The position numbers and the translations under genes are program-made. Positions 7,543-16,309 of a stretch of DNA of 51,611 bases are shown piece by piece. Every line of letters begins with the position of its first letter. Positions within the stretch are counted from its first letter, which is position 1. The DNA comes from Agromyces agglutinans. Lineage in GTDB: Bacteria > Actinomycetota > Actinomycetes > Actinomycetales > Microbacteriaceae. The stretch lies in the NCBI RefSeq assembly GCF_009647605.1, contig NZ_WJIF01000014.1, positions 29,508 to 81,118 on the forward strand, in the 5' to 3' direction. The notes beneath the pieces were generated by a model that saw only the letters and a list, made by a program, of their open reading frames with translations, did no database searches and was not told the DNA's origin.

Positions 7543-8469
7543 CTAGCGGATGATCATCAGCATCGCGACGAGCGGCGTCGCGACGATGACCACGGCGACC
7601 ACCGCGGTGGCGATGCGGGCGAGCCCGCCGAGCGGGGGCCCAGGCGATCGCAGCCGGGCGAGTCTCGCCTCGACCGTCTCGCGGTCGGGCTCCACGCCGC
7701 CCGAGTCGGCGTACGCGCCCGGCTCGCCGGCGACACCCAGCCGTTCGAGCGCGCCGGCGAGCGGCGCCGCGCCGGTCGCGCGCCGGGCTCCGTCGTCGGC
7801 CAGCATCTCGGTGAGCACGGTGACCGCGCGCTCGGCCCGGTTGGCGATCGGGAACCACGGCAGCGCCTGGTGCCAGGCGCGGAAGGCCAGCAGCACGAGG
7901 TGGTGGAACTGCTCGAGGTGCGTGCGCTCGTGCGCCACGACAGCTCGCAGCTCGTCGGGCGAGAGCACCGCCACGAGGCCCTCGGTGAGCACGGTCGCGG
8001 TGCGCAGGCCGGGCACGCAGTAGGCGAGCGGAACCGGATGCGCGAGCACCCGCGTTCGCGGCTCCCCGGGCATGGGGTCGCTGAGGATCGCGATGAGCTG
8101 ATGCTGGCGACGGCGCTCGCGTTCCGCCCGAGCGGCCGTCGCGGCGAGGTTCAGGGCGAGGTGCACGGCGAGCCCGGCCGCGAGGGTGAGCGCGACGAGG
8201 TGCACCACCCCGAACTCGGCCGGGATCGGCCCGCTCGCGAAGGCGGGCAGCAGGGCTTCGGCCGAGCCCACGATCGAGCCGTCGGGCGCGGTGCCGACGA
8301 CGACGAGGCATCCGATCATCGAGAGCGCGCCGCCGAGCGCGATGGCCTGCCACAGCGCGAGCGCGAGTCCGGGGGCGCGCGCGGGCCACTCCGCACGGGA
8401 GAGCGCGACGGGAACGGGCCACGCGAGGGCGACCGCCAGCACGCCGAGGAGGGCGGCGATCGCGAGCAT
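7543..8469 (-). CDS. M56-family membrane metalloprotease (BlaR1-type, no sensor domain)
   Basis: A zinc protease embedded in the membrane and paired with the BlaI repressor gene just upstream (two bases between stop and start). The zinc motif HERTH is at residues about 180-184 within VVAHERTHLEQFHH, and EMLADDGAR downstream is the expected third-ligand region. There are several hydrophobic helices in the first 110 residues and one at the C-terminus. At 308 residues it lacks the extracellular penicillin-binding domain of true BlaR1, like other short actinobacterial M56 proteins, so beta-lactam sensing cannot be assumed. By analogy it may cleave or trigger cleavage of BlaI. ATG 8469 starts the first clear hydrophobic helix (MLAIAALLGVLAVALAW). 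Confidence 0.9.
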   Translation of the reverse strand: MLAIAALLGVLAVALAWPVPVALSRAEWPARAPGLALALWQAIALGGALSMIGCLVVVGTAPDGSIVGSAEALLPAFASGPIPAEFGVVHLVALTLAAGLAVHLALNLAATAARAERERRRQHQLIAILSDPMPGEPRTRVLAHPVPLAYCVPGLRTATVLTEGLVAVLSPDELRAVVAHERTHLEQFHHLVLLAFRAWHQALPWFPIANRAERAVTVLTEMLADDGARRATGAAPLAGALERLGVAGEPGAYADSGGVEPDRETVEARLARLRSPGPPLGGLARIATAVVAVVIVATPLVAMLMIIR

Positions 8470-8471
8470 CG

Positions 8472-8855
8472 TCAGCGGCGCGCGAGCTCGTCGAGCAGCC
8501 GCCGCAGGGTGTCGGTCTCGCCGGGGGTCGCGGTGCCGATGAACCGCGCGAGTGCCGCATCGCGGTCGCTGGCGCGATCGAGCACTTCGTGCATCATCTC
8601 GGCGGTGTGCTCGGCGCGCGAGAGCAGGGCGCGGTAGCGGTGCGGGCGGACGTCGCGCGAGCGCGACACGAAGCCCTTGCGCTCGAGTCGGGCGAGGACC
8701 GTGAGCACCGTCGTCGTCGCGGGGGAGCGATCGCCCGCCTCGCCGGCCTCTCCGACGAGCGTGAGTCGGTCGCGCAGCTCGTTGGCGGTGAGTGCGGCGT
8801 CGCTCGCCCAGAGTCGCTCCATCACGGAGCGCTCGAGTTCTCCGAGGTTCGCCAT
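8472..8855 (-). CDS. BlaI/MecI/CopY-family transcriptional repressor
   Basis: A winged-helix repressor of 127 residues from ATG 8855. MANLGELERSVMERLW is the usual N-terminus of the family, followed by recognition-helix residues in PATTTVLTVLARLERKGFV and wing RSRDVRPHRYRAL. The C-terminal part (about 85-127) is the helical dimerisation region that the partner protease cuts in characterised systems. A GTG at 8864 could add three residues. The gene is cotranscribed with the M56 protease and divergent from cydABDC. The 101-bp gap between them contains two strong dyads (8885-8928) that are the obvious binding sites. It is therefore the best candidate regulator of both itself and cytochrome bd. 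Confidence 0.93.
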   Translation of the reverse strand: MANLGELERSVMERLWASDAALTANELRDRLTLVGEAGEAGDRSPATTTVLTVLARLERKGFVSRSRDVRPHRYRALLSRAEHTAEMMHEVLDRASDRDAALARFIGTATPGETDTLRRLLDELARR

Positions 8856-8884
8856 GCCCTCCACGATACCTCGTCGTCGAGAGA

Positions 8885-8905
8885 GTTTCTACGGAAGGTA
8901 GAAAC
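8885..8905. promoter_or_regulatory. BlaI-type operator dyad 1
   Basis: A perfect inverted repeat with 8-base arms GTTTCTAC and GTAGAAAC and a 5-base spacer GGAAG. The CTAC...GTAG core resembles known BlaI/MecI operators (TACTACA/TGTAGTA type). On the minus strand it contains TAGAAA, a possible -10 for blaI. Confidence 0.75.
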
Positions 8906-8907
8906 AT

Positions 8908-8928
8908 GGTTCTACGATGAGTAGAAAC
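8908..8928. promoter_or_regulatory. BlaI-type operator dyad 2, overlapping the cydA -10
   Basis: A second dyad with arms GGTTCTAC and GTAGAAAC (one mismatch) and a 5-base spacer. Its centre is 23 bp, about two helical turns, from that of dyad 1. TACGAT at 8913-8918 lies inside it and is the best -10 candidate for cydA, so repressor binding here would block that promoter. Confidence 0.7.
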
Positions 8929-8956
8929 GCATCCCGCTCCCGGGAAAGGGGCATCC

Positions 8957-10369
8957 GTGAACGATCTGCTGGATCCGCTGCTGCTGGCCAGGTGGCAATT
9001 CGGGCTCACGACGATCTACCACTTCCTGTTCGTCCCGCTGACGATCGGGCTCGCCACGACGGCTGCGATCTTCCAGACGGCGTGGTACCGCACGGGCAAG
9101 CTCGAGTACCTGCGCGTCACGCGCTTCTTCGGGTCGATCTTCCTGATCAACTTCGCGATGGGCGTCGTCACGGGCATCGTCCAGGAGTTCCAGTTCGGCA
9201 TGAACTGGTCGGAGTACTCGCGGTTCGTCGGCGACGTGTTCGGTGCCCCGCTCGCGCTCGAGGGACTGCTCGCCTTCTTCTTCGAGGCGACGTTCATCGG
9301 CCTCTGGATCTTCGGCTGGGACAAGCTGCCCCGCGGCGTGCACCTCGCGACGATCTGGGCCACGGCCGTCGGCTCAGTGCTCTCGGCGTACTTCATCATC
9401 GCCGCGAACGCGTTCATGCAGAATCCCGTCGGATACCAGATGAACGAGCAGGCCGGTCGTGCCGAACTCGTCGACATCGGCGAACTGCTGGCCAATCCCG
9501 TCGCCCTCGCGGCGTTCCCGCACACGATCGCCGCCGCCTTCATGGTCACCGCGGGCCTCATCATCTCGGCCGCGGCCTGGCACCTCGCCCGGCGCCAGCA
9601 CGTCGACACCATGCGGCCCGCACTGAAGTTCGGCCTCTGGACGATGGTCGTCGCCGGAGGGCTCACCGTGCTCTTCGGCGACCAGCTGAGCCTCGCGATG
9701 GTCGCCACCCAGCCGATGAAGATGGCGGCCGCCGAAGCGACCTACAACACCGTCTGCGGCGCGGATGCCTCGTTCTCGATCTTCACCCTCGGCACGCCGG
9801 ACGGCACGACCGAGCTGTTCTCCATCCGCGTCCCGTACCTGCTCTCATTCCTGTCGACGCATACGTTCGACGGCTGCGTCGAGGGCATCAACGACCTGCA
9901 GGCCCAGTACCAGGCGCTCTACGGGCCGGGCGACTACGCGCCGATCATCTGGATCACGTACTGGTCGTTCCGCTGGATGATCGGCCTCGGCCTCGCGCAC
10001 GTGGCCGTCGCGGTCGCCGGCCTGTGGCTCACCCGCAAGGGTCGCCTGCCGAAGCAGCGCTGGGTTTGGGCGGTCGCGATCTGGAGCTTCCCGCTGTCGC
10101 TCATGGCGATGATCGTCGGCTGGGTCTTCACCGAGATGGGCCGTCAGCCCTGGATCGTCTTCAGCCTGCTGCCGACGGAGTCCGCCGTCTCTCCGAACGT
10201 GACCGGCCTCGAGGTGCTCATCTCGCTGGTGGCGTTCACCGTCGTCTACGGCATCCTCGCGGTCGTCGAGTTCAAGCTCGTCATCCGCGCCATCCGGAAG
10301 GGCCCGCCCGACGTCGGCGAACCCGACCCCGAGACCGGCCGGGTCGAGCCCGCGTCGACCGTCTACTAG
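8957..10369 (+). CDS. cydA: Cytochrome bd ubiquinol/menaquinol oxidase subunit I
   Basis: The catalytic haem-carrying subunit of the high-affinity, cyanide-tolerant terminal oxidase in the cytoplasmic membrane. The 470 residues begin MNDLLDPLLLARWQFG, with the axial haem ligand H22 in TTIYHFLFVPLTIGL. Further family blocks are FEATFIGLWIFGWDKLPRGVH, PHTIAAAFMVTAG and the conserved GWVFTEMGRQPW. The protein is shorter than the E. coli subunit, consistent with a short Q-loop as in other Gram-positive bd oxidases. GTG 8957 follows GGAAAGGGG. First gene of cydABDC. The BlaI-like dyads directly upstream suggest repression by BlaI. Confidence 0.97.
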   Translation: MNDLLDPLLLARWQFGLTTIYHFLFVPLTIGLATTAAIFQTAWYRTGKLEYLRVTRFFGSIFLINFAMGVVTGIVQEFQFGMNWSEYSRFVGDVFGAPLALEGLLAFFFEATFIGLWIFGWDKLPRGVHLATIWATAVGSVLSAYFIIAANAFMQNPVGYQMNEQAGRAELVDIGELLANPVALAAFPHTIAAAFMVTAGLIISAAAWHLARRQHVDTMRPALKFGLWTMVVAGGLTVLFGDQLSLAMVATQPMKMAAAEATYNTVCGADASFSIFTLGTPDGTTELFSIRVPYLLSFLSTHTFDGCVEGINDLQAQYQALYGPGDYAPIIWITYWSFRWMIGLGLAHVAVAVAGLWLTRKGRLPKQRWVWAVAIWSFPLSLMAMIVGWVFTEMGRQPWIVFSLLPTESAVSPNVTGLEVLISLVAFTVVYGILAVVEFKLVIRAIRKGPPDVGEPDPETGRVEPASTVY

Positions 10370-10381
10370 GAGGAGAAGGCC

Positions 10382-11386
10382 ATGGATCTCGCCGTCGTCT
10401 GGTTCTGGATCGTCGCCGCGCTCTTCGTCGGCTACTTCGTGCTCGACGGGTTCGACTTCGGGGTCGGCATGTCGCTGCCGTTCCTCGGCAAGGACGACAC
10501 CGACCGCCGGGTGCTCATCAACACCATCGGCCCGGTCTGGGACCTGAACGAGACGTGGGTGATCGTCGCCGGCGCCTCGCTGTTCGCGGCGTTCCCGGAG
10601 TGGTACGCCACCCTGTTCTCGGGGTTCTACCTGGCGTTGCTCCTGATCCTGCTCGCACTCATCGCGCGCGGCGTCTCGTTCGAGTACCGCCACCAGCGGC
10701 CCGAGGCCGCGTGGAAGCGCCGCTTCGACTGGATGATCGTCGTCGGCTCGGCCGTGCCGGCGCTGCTCTGGGGCGTGGCCTTCGCGAACATCGTCCAGGG
10801 GGTGCCCCTCGATGCCGGCCACAACTACACGGGCACCCTGTTCGACCTGCTGAACCCGTACGCCCTGCTCGGCGGGCTCACGACCCTGCTCGTCTTCTTC
10901 ACGCACGGCGTGGTGTTCGCGTCGCTGAAGACCGACGGCGACCTTCGCGAACGGGCGCGCCGGCTCGCGACCCGCGCCGGACTCCTCACGATCGTAGTGG
11001 CCGCCGCGTTCCTCGTGTGGACGGGGCTCGCGTACGGCACGGCCTGGTTCTGGGGCTTCGCGGCGCTCGCGGCGCTGGCGCTCGTGGGCGCCTGGCTCGC
11101 GAACGTGCGCGGCCGCGAGGGGGCCTCGTTCACGCTGCTCGCGATCACGATCGCGGCCACCGTGCTCGGCCTGTTCTCGGCGCTGTTCCCCGACGTCATG
11201 CCGGCCTCGAACGACCCGGCGAACAGCCTGACGATCGCGAACGCGTCGAGCTCGGAGTACACCCTCACGGTGATGACCTGGGTCGCGGTGATCTTCCTGC
11301 CGCTCATCCTGCTCTACCAGGGCTGGACGTACTGGATCTTCCGGAAGCGCGTGACCCGGAGCGCGGTCGAGGCCGCGGCGCACTGA
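10382..11386 (+). CDS. cydB: Cytochrome bd oxidase subunit II
   Basis: The second membrane subunit of the bd oxidase, 334 residues, with the conserved N-terminal VLDGFDFGVGMSLPFLG and GPVWDLNETWVIVAGA blocks and about eight to nine hydrophobic segments. A good AGGAGAAGG ribosome-binding site precedes ATG 10382, twelve bases after the cydA stop. cydD begins two bases after its stop, so the order and spacing indicate one operon. Confidence 0.97.
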   Translation: MDLAVVWFWIVAALFVGYFVLDGFDFGVGMSLPFLGKDDTDRRVLINTIGPVWDLNETWVIVAGASLFAAFPEWYATLFSGFYLALLLILLALIARGVSFEYRHQRPEAAWKRRFDWMIVVGSAVPALLWGVAFANIVQGVPLDAGHNYTGTLFDLLNPYALLGGLTTLLVFFTHGVVFASLKTDGDLRERARRLATRAGLLTIVVAAAFLVWTGLAYGTAWFWGFAALAALALVGAWLANVRGREGASFTLLAITIAATVLGLFSALFPDVMPASNDPANSLTIANASSSEYTLTVMTWVAVIFLPLILLYQGWTYWIFRKRVTRSAVEAAAH

Positions 11387-11387
11387 C

Positions 11388-13046
11388 GTGAAGCCGCTCG
11401 ATCCGAGGCTCATCCGACGCTCCCGCGCGGCGCGGCGGTTCCTGGCGACGGGCGCGGTCCTCGCCGTCGTGCAGACCGCCGCCGTGGTGGCGTTCGCGTG
11501 GTCGCTCGCGGCGCTCGTCGCCGGACTGGTCGCCGGGGATGCCACCACCGCGGCGAGGGATGCGGCCGTGGTCGCGGCATCCGTCGTGATGCGAGCCCTC
11601 GCCGCGTGGGGCTGGGACGTCGTGGGGTCCGCGGGAGCGCAGGCGGTCAAGCGCGAGTTCCGGGCGGACCTGCTCGCGGCGCTCGAGCGACGACCCGAGG
11701 GCGTGCCGGAGTTCCCCAGCGCCCGGATCGCGACGCTGCTCGGGCCCGGGCTCGACGCGCTCGACGAGTACTTCGGCCGGTACCTCCCGCAACTGCTGCT
11801 CGCGGTGCTCGCGACCCCGGTGCTGATCGTCGCCGCATGGACCGCCGACTGGCTCTCGGGGCTGACGCTCGTGATCGTGCTGCCGCTCATCCCGCTGTTC
11901 ATGGCGCTGATCGGCCTGGCGACCCAGGCCGTGCAGCGTCGCCAGTGGCAGAGCCTCGAGGCGTTGTCGCGGGCGTTCCTCGAGGTGCTCGGCGGCCTCT
12001 CGACGCTCATGGTGTTCGGTCGCGAGCGGCGCCAGGTGGCCCGCATCCGGGCGACCACCGACGACTACCGGGTGCGCACCATACGCGTGCTGCGGGTGAC
12101 CTTCCTGTCGGGCTTCACGCTCGAGCTCGCGGCGAGCCTCTCGGTCGCGCTCGTGGCCGTCTCGATCGGCCTGCGCCTCGTCGACGGCGGGCTCACGCTC
12201 GCGATCGGGCTGTTCGTGCTCGTGCTCGCGCCGGAGGTGCTCCTGCCGCTGCGGAACGTCGGCGCCGCGTTCCACTCGGCGGCGGCCGGTGTCACCGCGT
12301 CGGGCGACGCGCTCGACCTCATGGCCGCGGCAGGCGGGCCGGCGACGGGCGCGGCGTCGGCCGGCGGAAGCCCCGTCGCGCCGCGCGGCGGACTCGAGCC
12401 GCGGGTCGCCGTCGAGCCGCACAGCGGGCTCGCGTTGAGGGGCGTCGACGTGCGCCGCGGCGACGCGACCGTGGCACGCGGCGTCGACCTCGACGTCGCG
12501 CGCGGAGAGGTGGTCGCGCTCACCGGGCCGAGCGGCTCGGGCAAGTCGAGTGTGATCGCGGCGATCCTCGGCTTCGCCGACGCGGATGGCGACCTCATCG
12601 TCGACGGTCTCGACGGGGCGGGTCACGCCGCGGTCGCCTGGTCGTCGCAGTCGGCGACGCTCATCGCCGGCACGGTCGCCGACAACGTCCGGCTCGGCGA
12701 TCCGGATGCCCCGCCCGAGCTGGTCGCGACCGCCCTGCGGCTCGCCGCGGTCGACGACCTCGCCCCGGAGACCGCGGTCGGCCCCGAGAACGGCGGACTG
12801 TCGGGCGGGCAGGCGCAGCGGGTCGCGGTCGCCCGGGCGATCCACCGCCTGCTCGCTCGCGACCTCGGGGTGCTCCTCCTCGACGAGCCGTCGTCGGCGC
12901 TCGACGAGGCCCGCGAGGCCTCGCTCGCGCGGGGCCTGCGCGAACTCGCCGCCGACGGTCGCGCGATCCTCGTCGCGACGCACCGGATGCCGCTCGCCGA
13001 GGCCGCCGACCGCATCGTGCCGATGGGGGTGCCCAGTCGTGCCTGA
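11388..13046 (+). CDS. cydD: Heterodimeric ABC exporter subunit CydD
   Basis: One half of the CydDC exporter needed for cytochrome bd assembly. Work in E. coli implicated thiol export and later haem. The 552-residue protein has a six-helix exporter domain (about residues 20-320) and a C-terminal nucleotide-binding domain with Walker [11 protein letters not shown] (about 380-389), signature LSGGQAQRVAVARAI, Walker B LLLDEPSSALDE and switch histidine in VATHRM. An Ala/Gly-rich linker around residues 310-340 (GGPATGAASAGGSPVAP) joins the halves. The GTG start lies two bases after the cydB stop. The last 8 bases overlap the cydC start. Confidence 0.95.
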   Translation: MKPLDPRLIRRSRAARRFLATGAVLAVVQTAAVVAFAWSLAALVAGLVAGDATTAARDAAVVAASVVMRALAAWGWDVVGSAGAQAVKREFRADLLAALERRPEGVPEFPSARIATLLGPGLDALDEYFGRYLPQLLLAVLATPVLIVAAWTADWLSGLTLVIVLPLIPLFMALIGLATQAVQRRQWQSLEALSRAFLEVLGGLSTLMVFGRERRQVARIRATTDDYRVRTIRVLRVTFLSGFTLELAASLSVALVAVSIGLRLVDGGLTLAIGLFVLVLAPEVLLPLRNVGAAFHSAAAGVTASGDALDLMAAAGGPATGAASAGGSPVAPRGGLEPRVAVEPHSGLALRGVDVRRGDATVARGVDLDVARGEVVALTGPSGSGKSSVIAAILGFADADGDLIVDGLDGAGHAAVAWSSQSATLIAGTVADNVRLGDPDAPPELVATALRLAAVDDLAPETAVGPENGGLSGGQAQRVAVARAIHRLLARDLGVLLLDEPSSALDEAREASLARGLRELAADGRAILVATHRMPLAEAADRIVPMGVPSRA

Positions 13047-14763
13047 CCGCGGTCCGCGCGCCGCCGAGTCGCGTGCCCGTACGCGCGCCGTGCTCCGCGA
13101 CGCCGTGCCGCCCGCCCGCGCGCTCGTGCCGGTGATCCTGCTCGGCATCGTCTCGGCGGGCTCGAGCGTCGCGCTGCTCGCGGCGTCGGCGTGGCTGATC
13201 ACGCGCGCGGCCGAGCAGCCGCCGATCCTGTACCTGTCGCTCGGCGTCGTCGGCGTGCGCGCGTTCGCGCTGAGCCGCGCGAGCTTCCGCTACCTCGAGC
13301 GGCTCGCCGGGCACGATGCGGCGTTCCGCCGGCTCGCCGCGATCCGGTCGGGCCTCTACGAGCGGATGCTGCCGTCGGCCCCCGACGGGCTGGGGATGCT
13401 GCGCCGCGGCGAGCTGCTCGCGCGGTTCACAGGCGATGTCGACGACCTCCAGTTCGTGATGCTGCGCGCGGTGCAACCACTCGCCAGCGCGGTCGTGGTC
13501 CTGCTCGCCGCGGTCGCCGGTGTGGCCCTGCTCGCTCCCGCCTCGGCGCTCGGCATCCTCACCTGCCTCGTCAGCGGCATCGCCGTCGCCATCCTCGCCG
13601 AACGCGTCGCCGCCGAGCGCGGCGCCCGGCGGATCGCCCCCCTCCGGGGCGAACTGCAGGCGGCCGTCGTCGAGCACGTGCGCGCGCTCGACGTGCTCGT
13701 CGCGTTCGACGCGGCCGGCGCCGGCCGCGCGCGCATCGAGCGGCTCGGCGAACGGCTCGCCCGGGCCACGCGCACGCGGGCCGCGGCGGCCGGGGCATCC
13801 GCCGCCGTGATGAGCGCCCTCGGCGGACTCGCGGCGCTCGCGAGCATCGCGGGCGGTCTCTCGGCGCTCGACGGTGGCCGACTCGACGGACCCGCGTTCG
13901 CGGTGCTGTGCCTCGTGCCGCTCGCGATCGCCGAGGTCGCCGCAGCCGTACCGCTCGCGGTCGGCGCGTGGCGCACCGCGCGGGTCAGCGCCTCGCGCGT
14001 GGCATCCGCCGTGCCCGCCGAACCGCCGGCCGGCGTCGCGCAGGCGGTGGCCGAGCCGGTGCCGATGCCCGGAAACGGCGGCGCTCCGACGCTGGCGCTC
14101 AGGGGTGTCGTGGCGTCGTGGCCGGACATCGCACCCGGCCTCGACGCCGCGGCATCCGTCGATCGACCGGCCGCGCTGAACGGCCTGGATCTCGACCTCG
14201 CACCGGGGGAGCGCGTGCTGCTGCGCGGGCCGTCGGGGTCGGGCAAGACCACGCTCGCGCACGTGCTCGTGCGCTTCCTCGACTACGAGGGCTCCTACCT
14301 GATCGACGGCGTCGAGGCGCGCGAACTCGATCCGGTGGCGGTACGCCGACGCGTCGGGCTCGTCGAGCAGCGGCCGTGGCTGTTCGACGAGAGCCTCCGC
14401 CAGAACCTGCTCTTCGCCCGCGAGACGGCGACCGACGACGACCTCCTCGCCGTGCTCGACCGCGTCGGCCTCGGCGAGTGGACGCGCGAACGCGGCGGCC
14501 TCGATGCGCGCGTCGGCGAGCGCGGGGCCCTCGTGTCGGGCGGGCAGGCGCAGCGGATCGCTCTCGCCAGGGCGATGCTCGCCGACTTCCCGGTCGTGGT
14601 GCTCGACGAGCCGACCGCCAACGTCGACCCGGCGACCGCCGAGCGGCTGCTGGCCGACCTCCTGGCCGCCGCGTCCGACCGGACCGTGCTGCTCATCATG
14701 CACGTCCGGCGTGCTCCGGCGGGCATCGACCGCGTCGTCGAGCTGGAGCACCGGCCCGCCTGA
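13039..14763 (+). CDS. cydC: Heterodimeric ABC exporter subunit CydC
   Basis: Partner of CydD, 574 residues from GTG 13039, which lies 8 bases inside cydD. The exporter domain covers about residues 20-310 (ILLGIVSAGSSVALLAASAWLITRA opens helix 1). The nucleotide-binding domain has Walker A GPSGSGKTTLAHV, a family-typical FLDYEGSYLIDG, signature VSGGQAQRIALARAM and Walker B VVLDEPTANVDP. The switch-histidine segment reads LLIMHVRR where LLITHR is usual, a small departure. Last gene of cydABDC. pabB follows with its own -10-like hexamer. Confidence 0.95.
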   Translation: MPDRGPRAAESRARTRAVLRDAVPPARALVPVILLGIVSAGSSVALLAASAWLITRAAEQPPILYLSLGVVGVRAFALSRASFRYLERLAGHDAAFRRLAAIRSGLYERMLPSAPDGLGMLRRGELLARFTGDVDDLQFVMLRAVQPLASAVVVLLAAVAGVALLAPASALGILTCLVSGIAVAILAERVAAERGARRIAPLRGELQAAVVEHVRALDVLVAFDAAGAGRARIERLGERLARATRTRAAAAGASAAVMSALGGLAALASIAGGLSALDGGRLDGPAFAVLCLVPLAIAEVAAAVPLAVGAWRTARVSASRVASAVPAEPPAGVAQAVAEPVPMPGNGGAPTLALRGVVASWPDIAPGLDAAASVDRPAALNGLDLDLAPGERVLLRGPSGSGKTTLAHVLVRFLDYEGSYLIDGVEARELDPVAVRRRVGLVEQRPWLFDESLRQNLLFARETATDDDLLAVLDRVGLGEWTRERGGLDARVGERGALVSGGQAQRIALARAMLADFPVVVLDEPTANVDPATAERLLADLLAAASDRTVLLIMHVRRAPAGIDRVVELEHRPA

Positions 14764-14771
14764 CCGGCCCC

Positions 14772-14777
14772 TACGCT
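14772..14777 (+). promoter_or_regulatory. -10-like hexamer TACGCT for pabB
   Basis: TACGCT ends 6 bases before GTG 14784, with no Shine-Dalgarno between. It suggests a leaderless pabB transcript separate from the cyd operon. Confidence 0.5.
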
Positions 14778-14783
14778 GGTCAG

Positions 14784-16220
14784 GTGCCCCGCTCCATCCG
14801 CGTCCGCGAACTCGCCGGCTGGGTCGATCCCGAGGCGGCCTTCCTCGCCGTCGCCGCGGCGGCGCCGGTCGTCGCCTGGCTCGACGGCGGCGCGGGCGCC
14901 TCGTCGGGGCGCAGCGTCATCGCGGTCGCGCACGACCGCACCGAACGGCTCCTGGTCGCCGACGCCGCCGATCCCGATGGCGTGCTCGAACGGCTGCGCG
15001 CCCGGATCGCCGCGTCGGACGCCGCGATCGACGGTGACGATTCCGGCGGCGAGCGCACGGCGCTCGGCTGGATCGGGTGGTTCGGGTACGAGTTCGGGGC
15101 GCGCCGGCTGGGCCTGCCGTTCGCGCGCGCGGCGACGCCCGACGCGGCGTTCTTCTTCGCCGACCGGGCGATCGTGTTCGACCACGAGCGCCGCTCGGTG
15201 CGATTCGAGTGGCTCGACGACGCGGACGGCGACGATGCGGGGAGCGGCCGGGCCTGGGCGGACGACACCGCGAACGCGCTCGGCGAGACTGCGGTCGCAG
15301 CGGCGGCGACGCCGACCGGTCCACCCGCAGGGCCGGGCGGCGGCGAGTTCACCGCGGATGCTGCGCCGCTCGACCGTCCATCCGTTCGCTGGCGCCACGA
15401 TGCCACCGCCTACGCGCGCATGATCGTCGAGTGCCAGGCCGCGATCCGCCGCGGCGACGCGTACCAGCTGTGCCTCACGAACCGGGTCGACGTCGACGTG
15501 CGCCCCGACCCGGTCGGGACCTACCTGCGCCTGCGGCGATCGAGTCCGAGCCACCATGGCGGCTACCTGCGCTTCGGCGACATCGCCCTGCTCTCGGCGT
15601 CGCCCGAGCAGTTCCTCTTCGTCGAACGCGACAGCACGGTCTCGACGCGGCCGATGAAGGGCACGCGCCCGCGCGGCACCGACGCCGACAGCGACCGGAT
15701 GCTCCGCGCCGAGCTCGCCGACAGCGAGAAGGAGCGCGCCGAGAACCTGATGATCGTCGACCTGATGCGCAACGACCTCGCGCGCATCGCCGAACTGGGC
15801 ACCGTGCACGTGCCCGTGCTCCTCGAGACCGAGGAGTACCCGCACGTGCACCAGCTCGTGTCGACCGTTCGGGCGCGGCTGCGGCATCCGCTGACCGCCG
15901 TCGACGCGGTCGCGGCGGCGTTCCCGGCCGGTTCGATGACCGGCGCGCCGAAGGAGAGCGCGATGCGCCTGCTGCACGGTCTGGAACACGGCCCGCGCGG
16001 CGTGTACTCGGGCGCGTTCGGCACGCTCGCGGTCGACGGCAGCGCCGACCTCGCGATGGTGATCCGATCCATCGTGCTCACCCCCGACGGCGCCTCGATC
16101 GGCACGGGCGGAGGCATCACGGCGCTCTCCGATCCCGAGGCCGAGATCGAGGAGACGCGCGTGAAGGCGCGCGCGCTGCTCGACGCGCTCACCGGGCGCG
16201 ACGCGCCGCCGATCGAATAG
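14784..16220 (+). CDS. pabB: Aminodeoxychorismate synthase component I (chorismate-binding enzyme)
   Basis: It converts chorismate plus ammonia to 4-amino-4-deoxychorismate on the way to folate. The 478 residues from GTG 14784 comprise an N-terminal lobe (about 1-150, with [16 protein letters not shown]), an Ala/Gly/Pro linker near 180, and the chorismate-binding domain with AYQLCLTNR, the lysine-bearing [46 protein letters not shown] and [20 protein letters not shown]. The lysine in RPMKGT is typical of PabB, whereas anthranilate synthase has alanine there. No amidotransferase (pabA) or lyase (pabC) gene is nearby. Anthranilate or salicylate synthase is a less likely alternative. Confidence 0.88.
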   Translation: MPRSIRVRELAGWVDPEAAFLAVAAAAPVVAWLDGGAGASSGRSVIAVAHDRTERLLVADAADPDGVLERLRARIAASDAAIDGDDSGGERTALGWIGWFGYEFGARRLGLPFARAATPDAAFFFADRAIVFDHERRSVRFEWLDDADGDDAGSGRAWADDTANALGETAVAAAATPTGPPAGPGGGEFTADAAPLDRPSVRWRHDATAYARMIVECQAAIRRGDAYQLCLTNRVDVDVRPDPVGTYLRLRRSSPSHHGGYLRFGDIALLSASPEQFLFVERDSTVSTRPMKGTRPRGTDADSDRMLRAELADSEKERAENLMIVDLMRNDLARIAELGTVHVPVLLETEEYPHVHQLVSTVRARLRHPLTAVDAVAAAFPAGSMTGAPKESAMRLLHGLEHGPRGVYSGAFGTLAVDGSADLAMVIRSIVLTPDGASIGTGGGITALSDPEAEIEETRVKARALLDALTGRDAPPIE

Positions 16221-16309
16221 GCTGGGTCCTCGGGTGCGCGCGCCCCCCTCCCGCGCGCCCGTCAGCAGGGCCGGCATCCGGCCGAGCACCGAACACGATT
16301 GCGAGACAC

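Noticed and set aside
14696..14718. CydC switch-histidine region LLIMHVRR as a sign of an inactive ATPase site
   Set aside because: The histidine is retained and Walker A, signature and Walker B are all intact. One residue differs, which is not enough to call degeneration.
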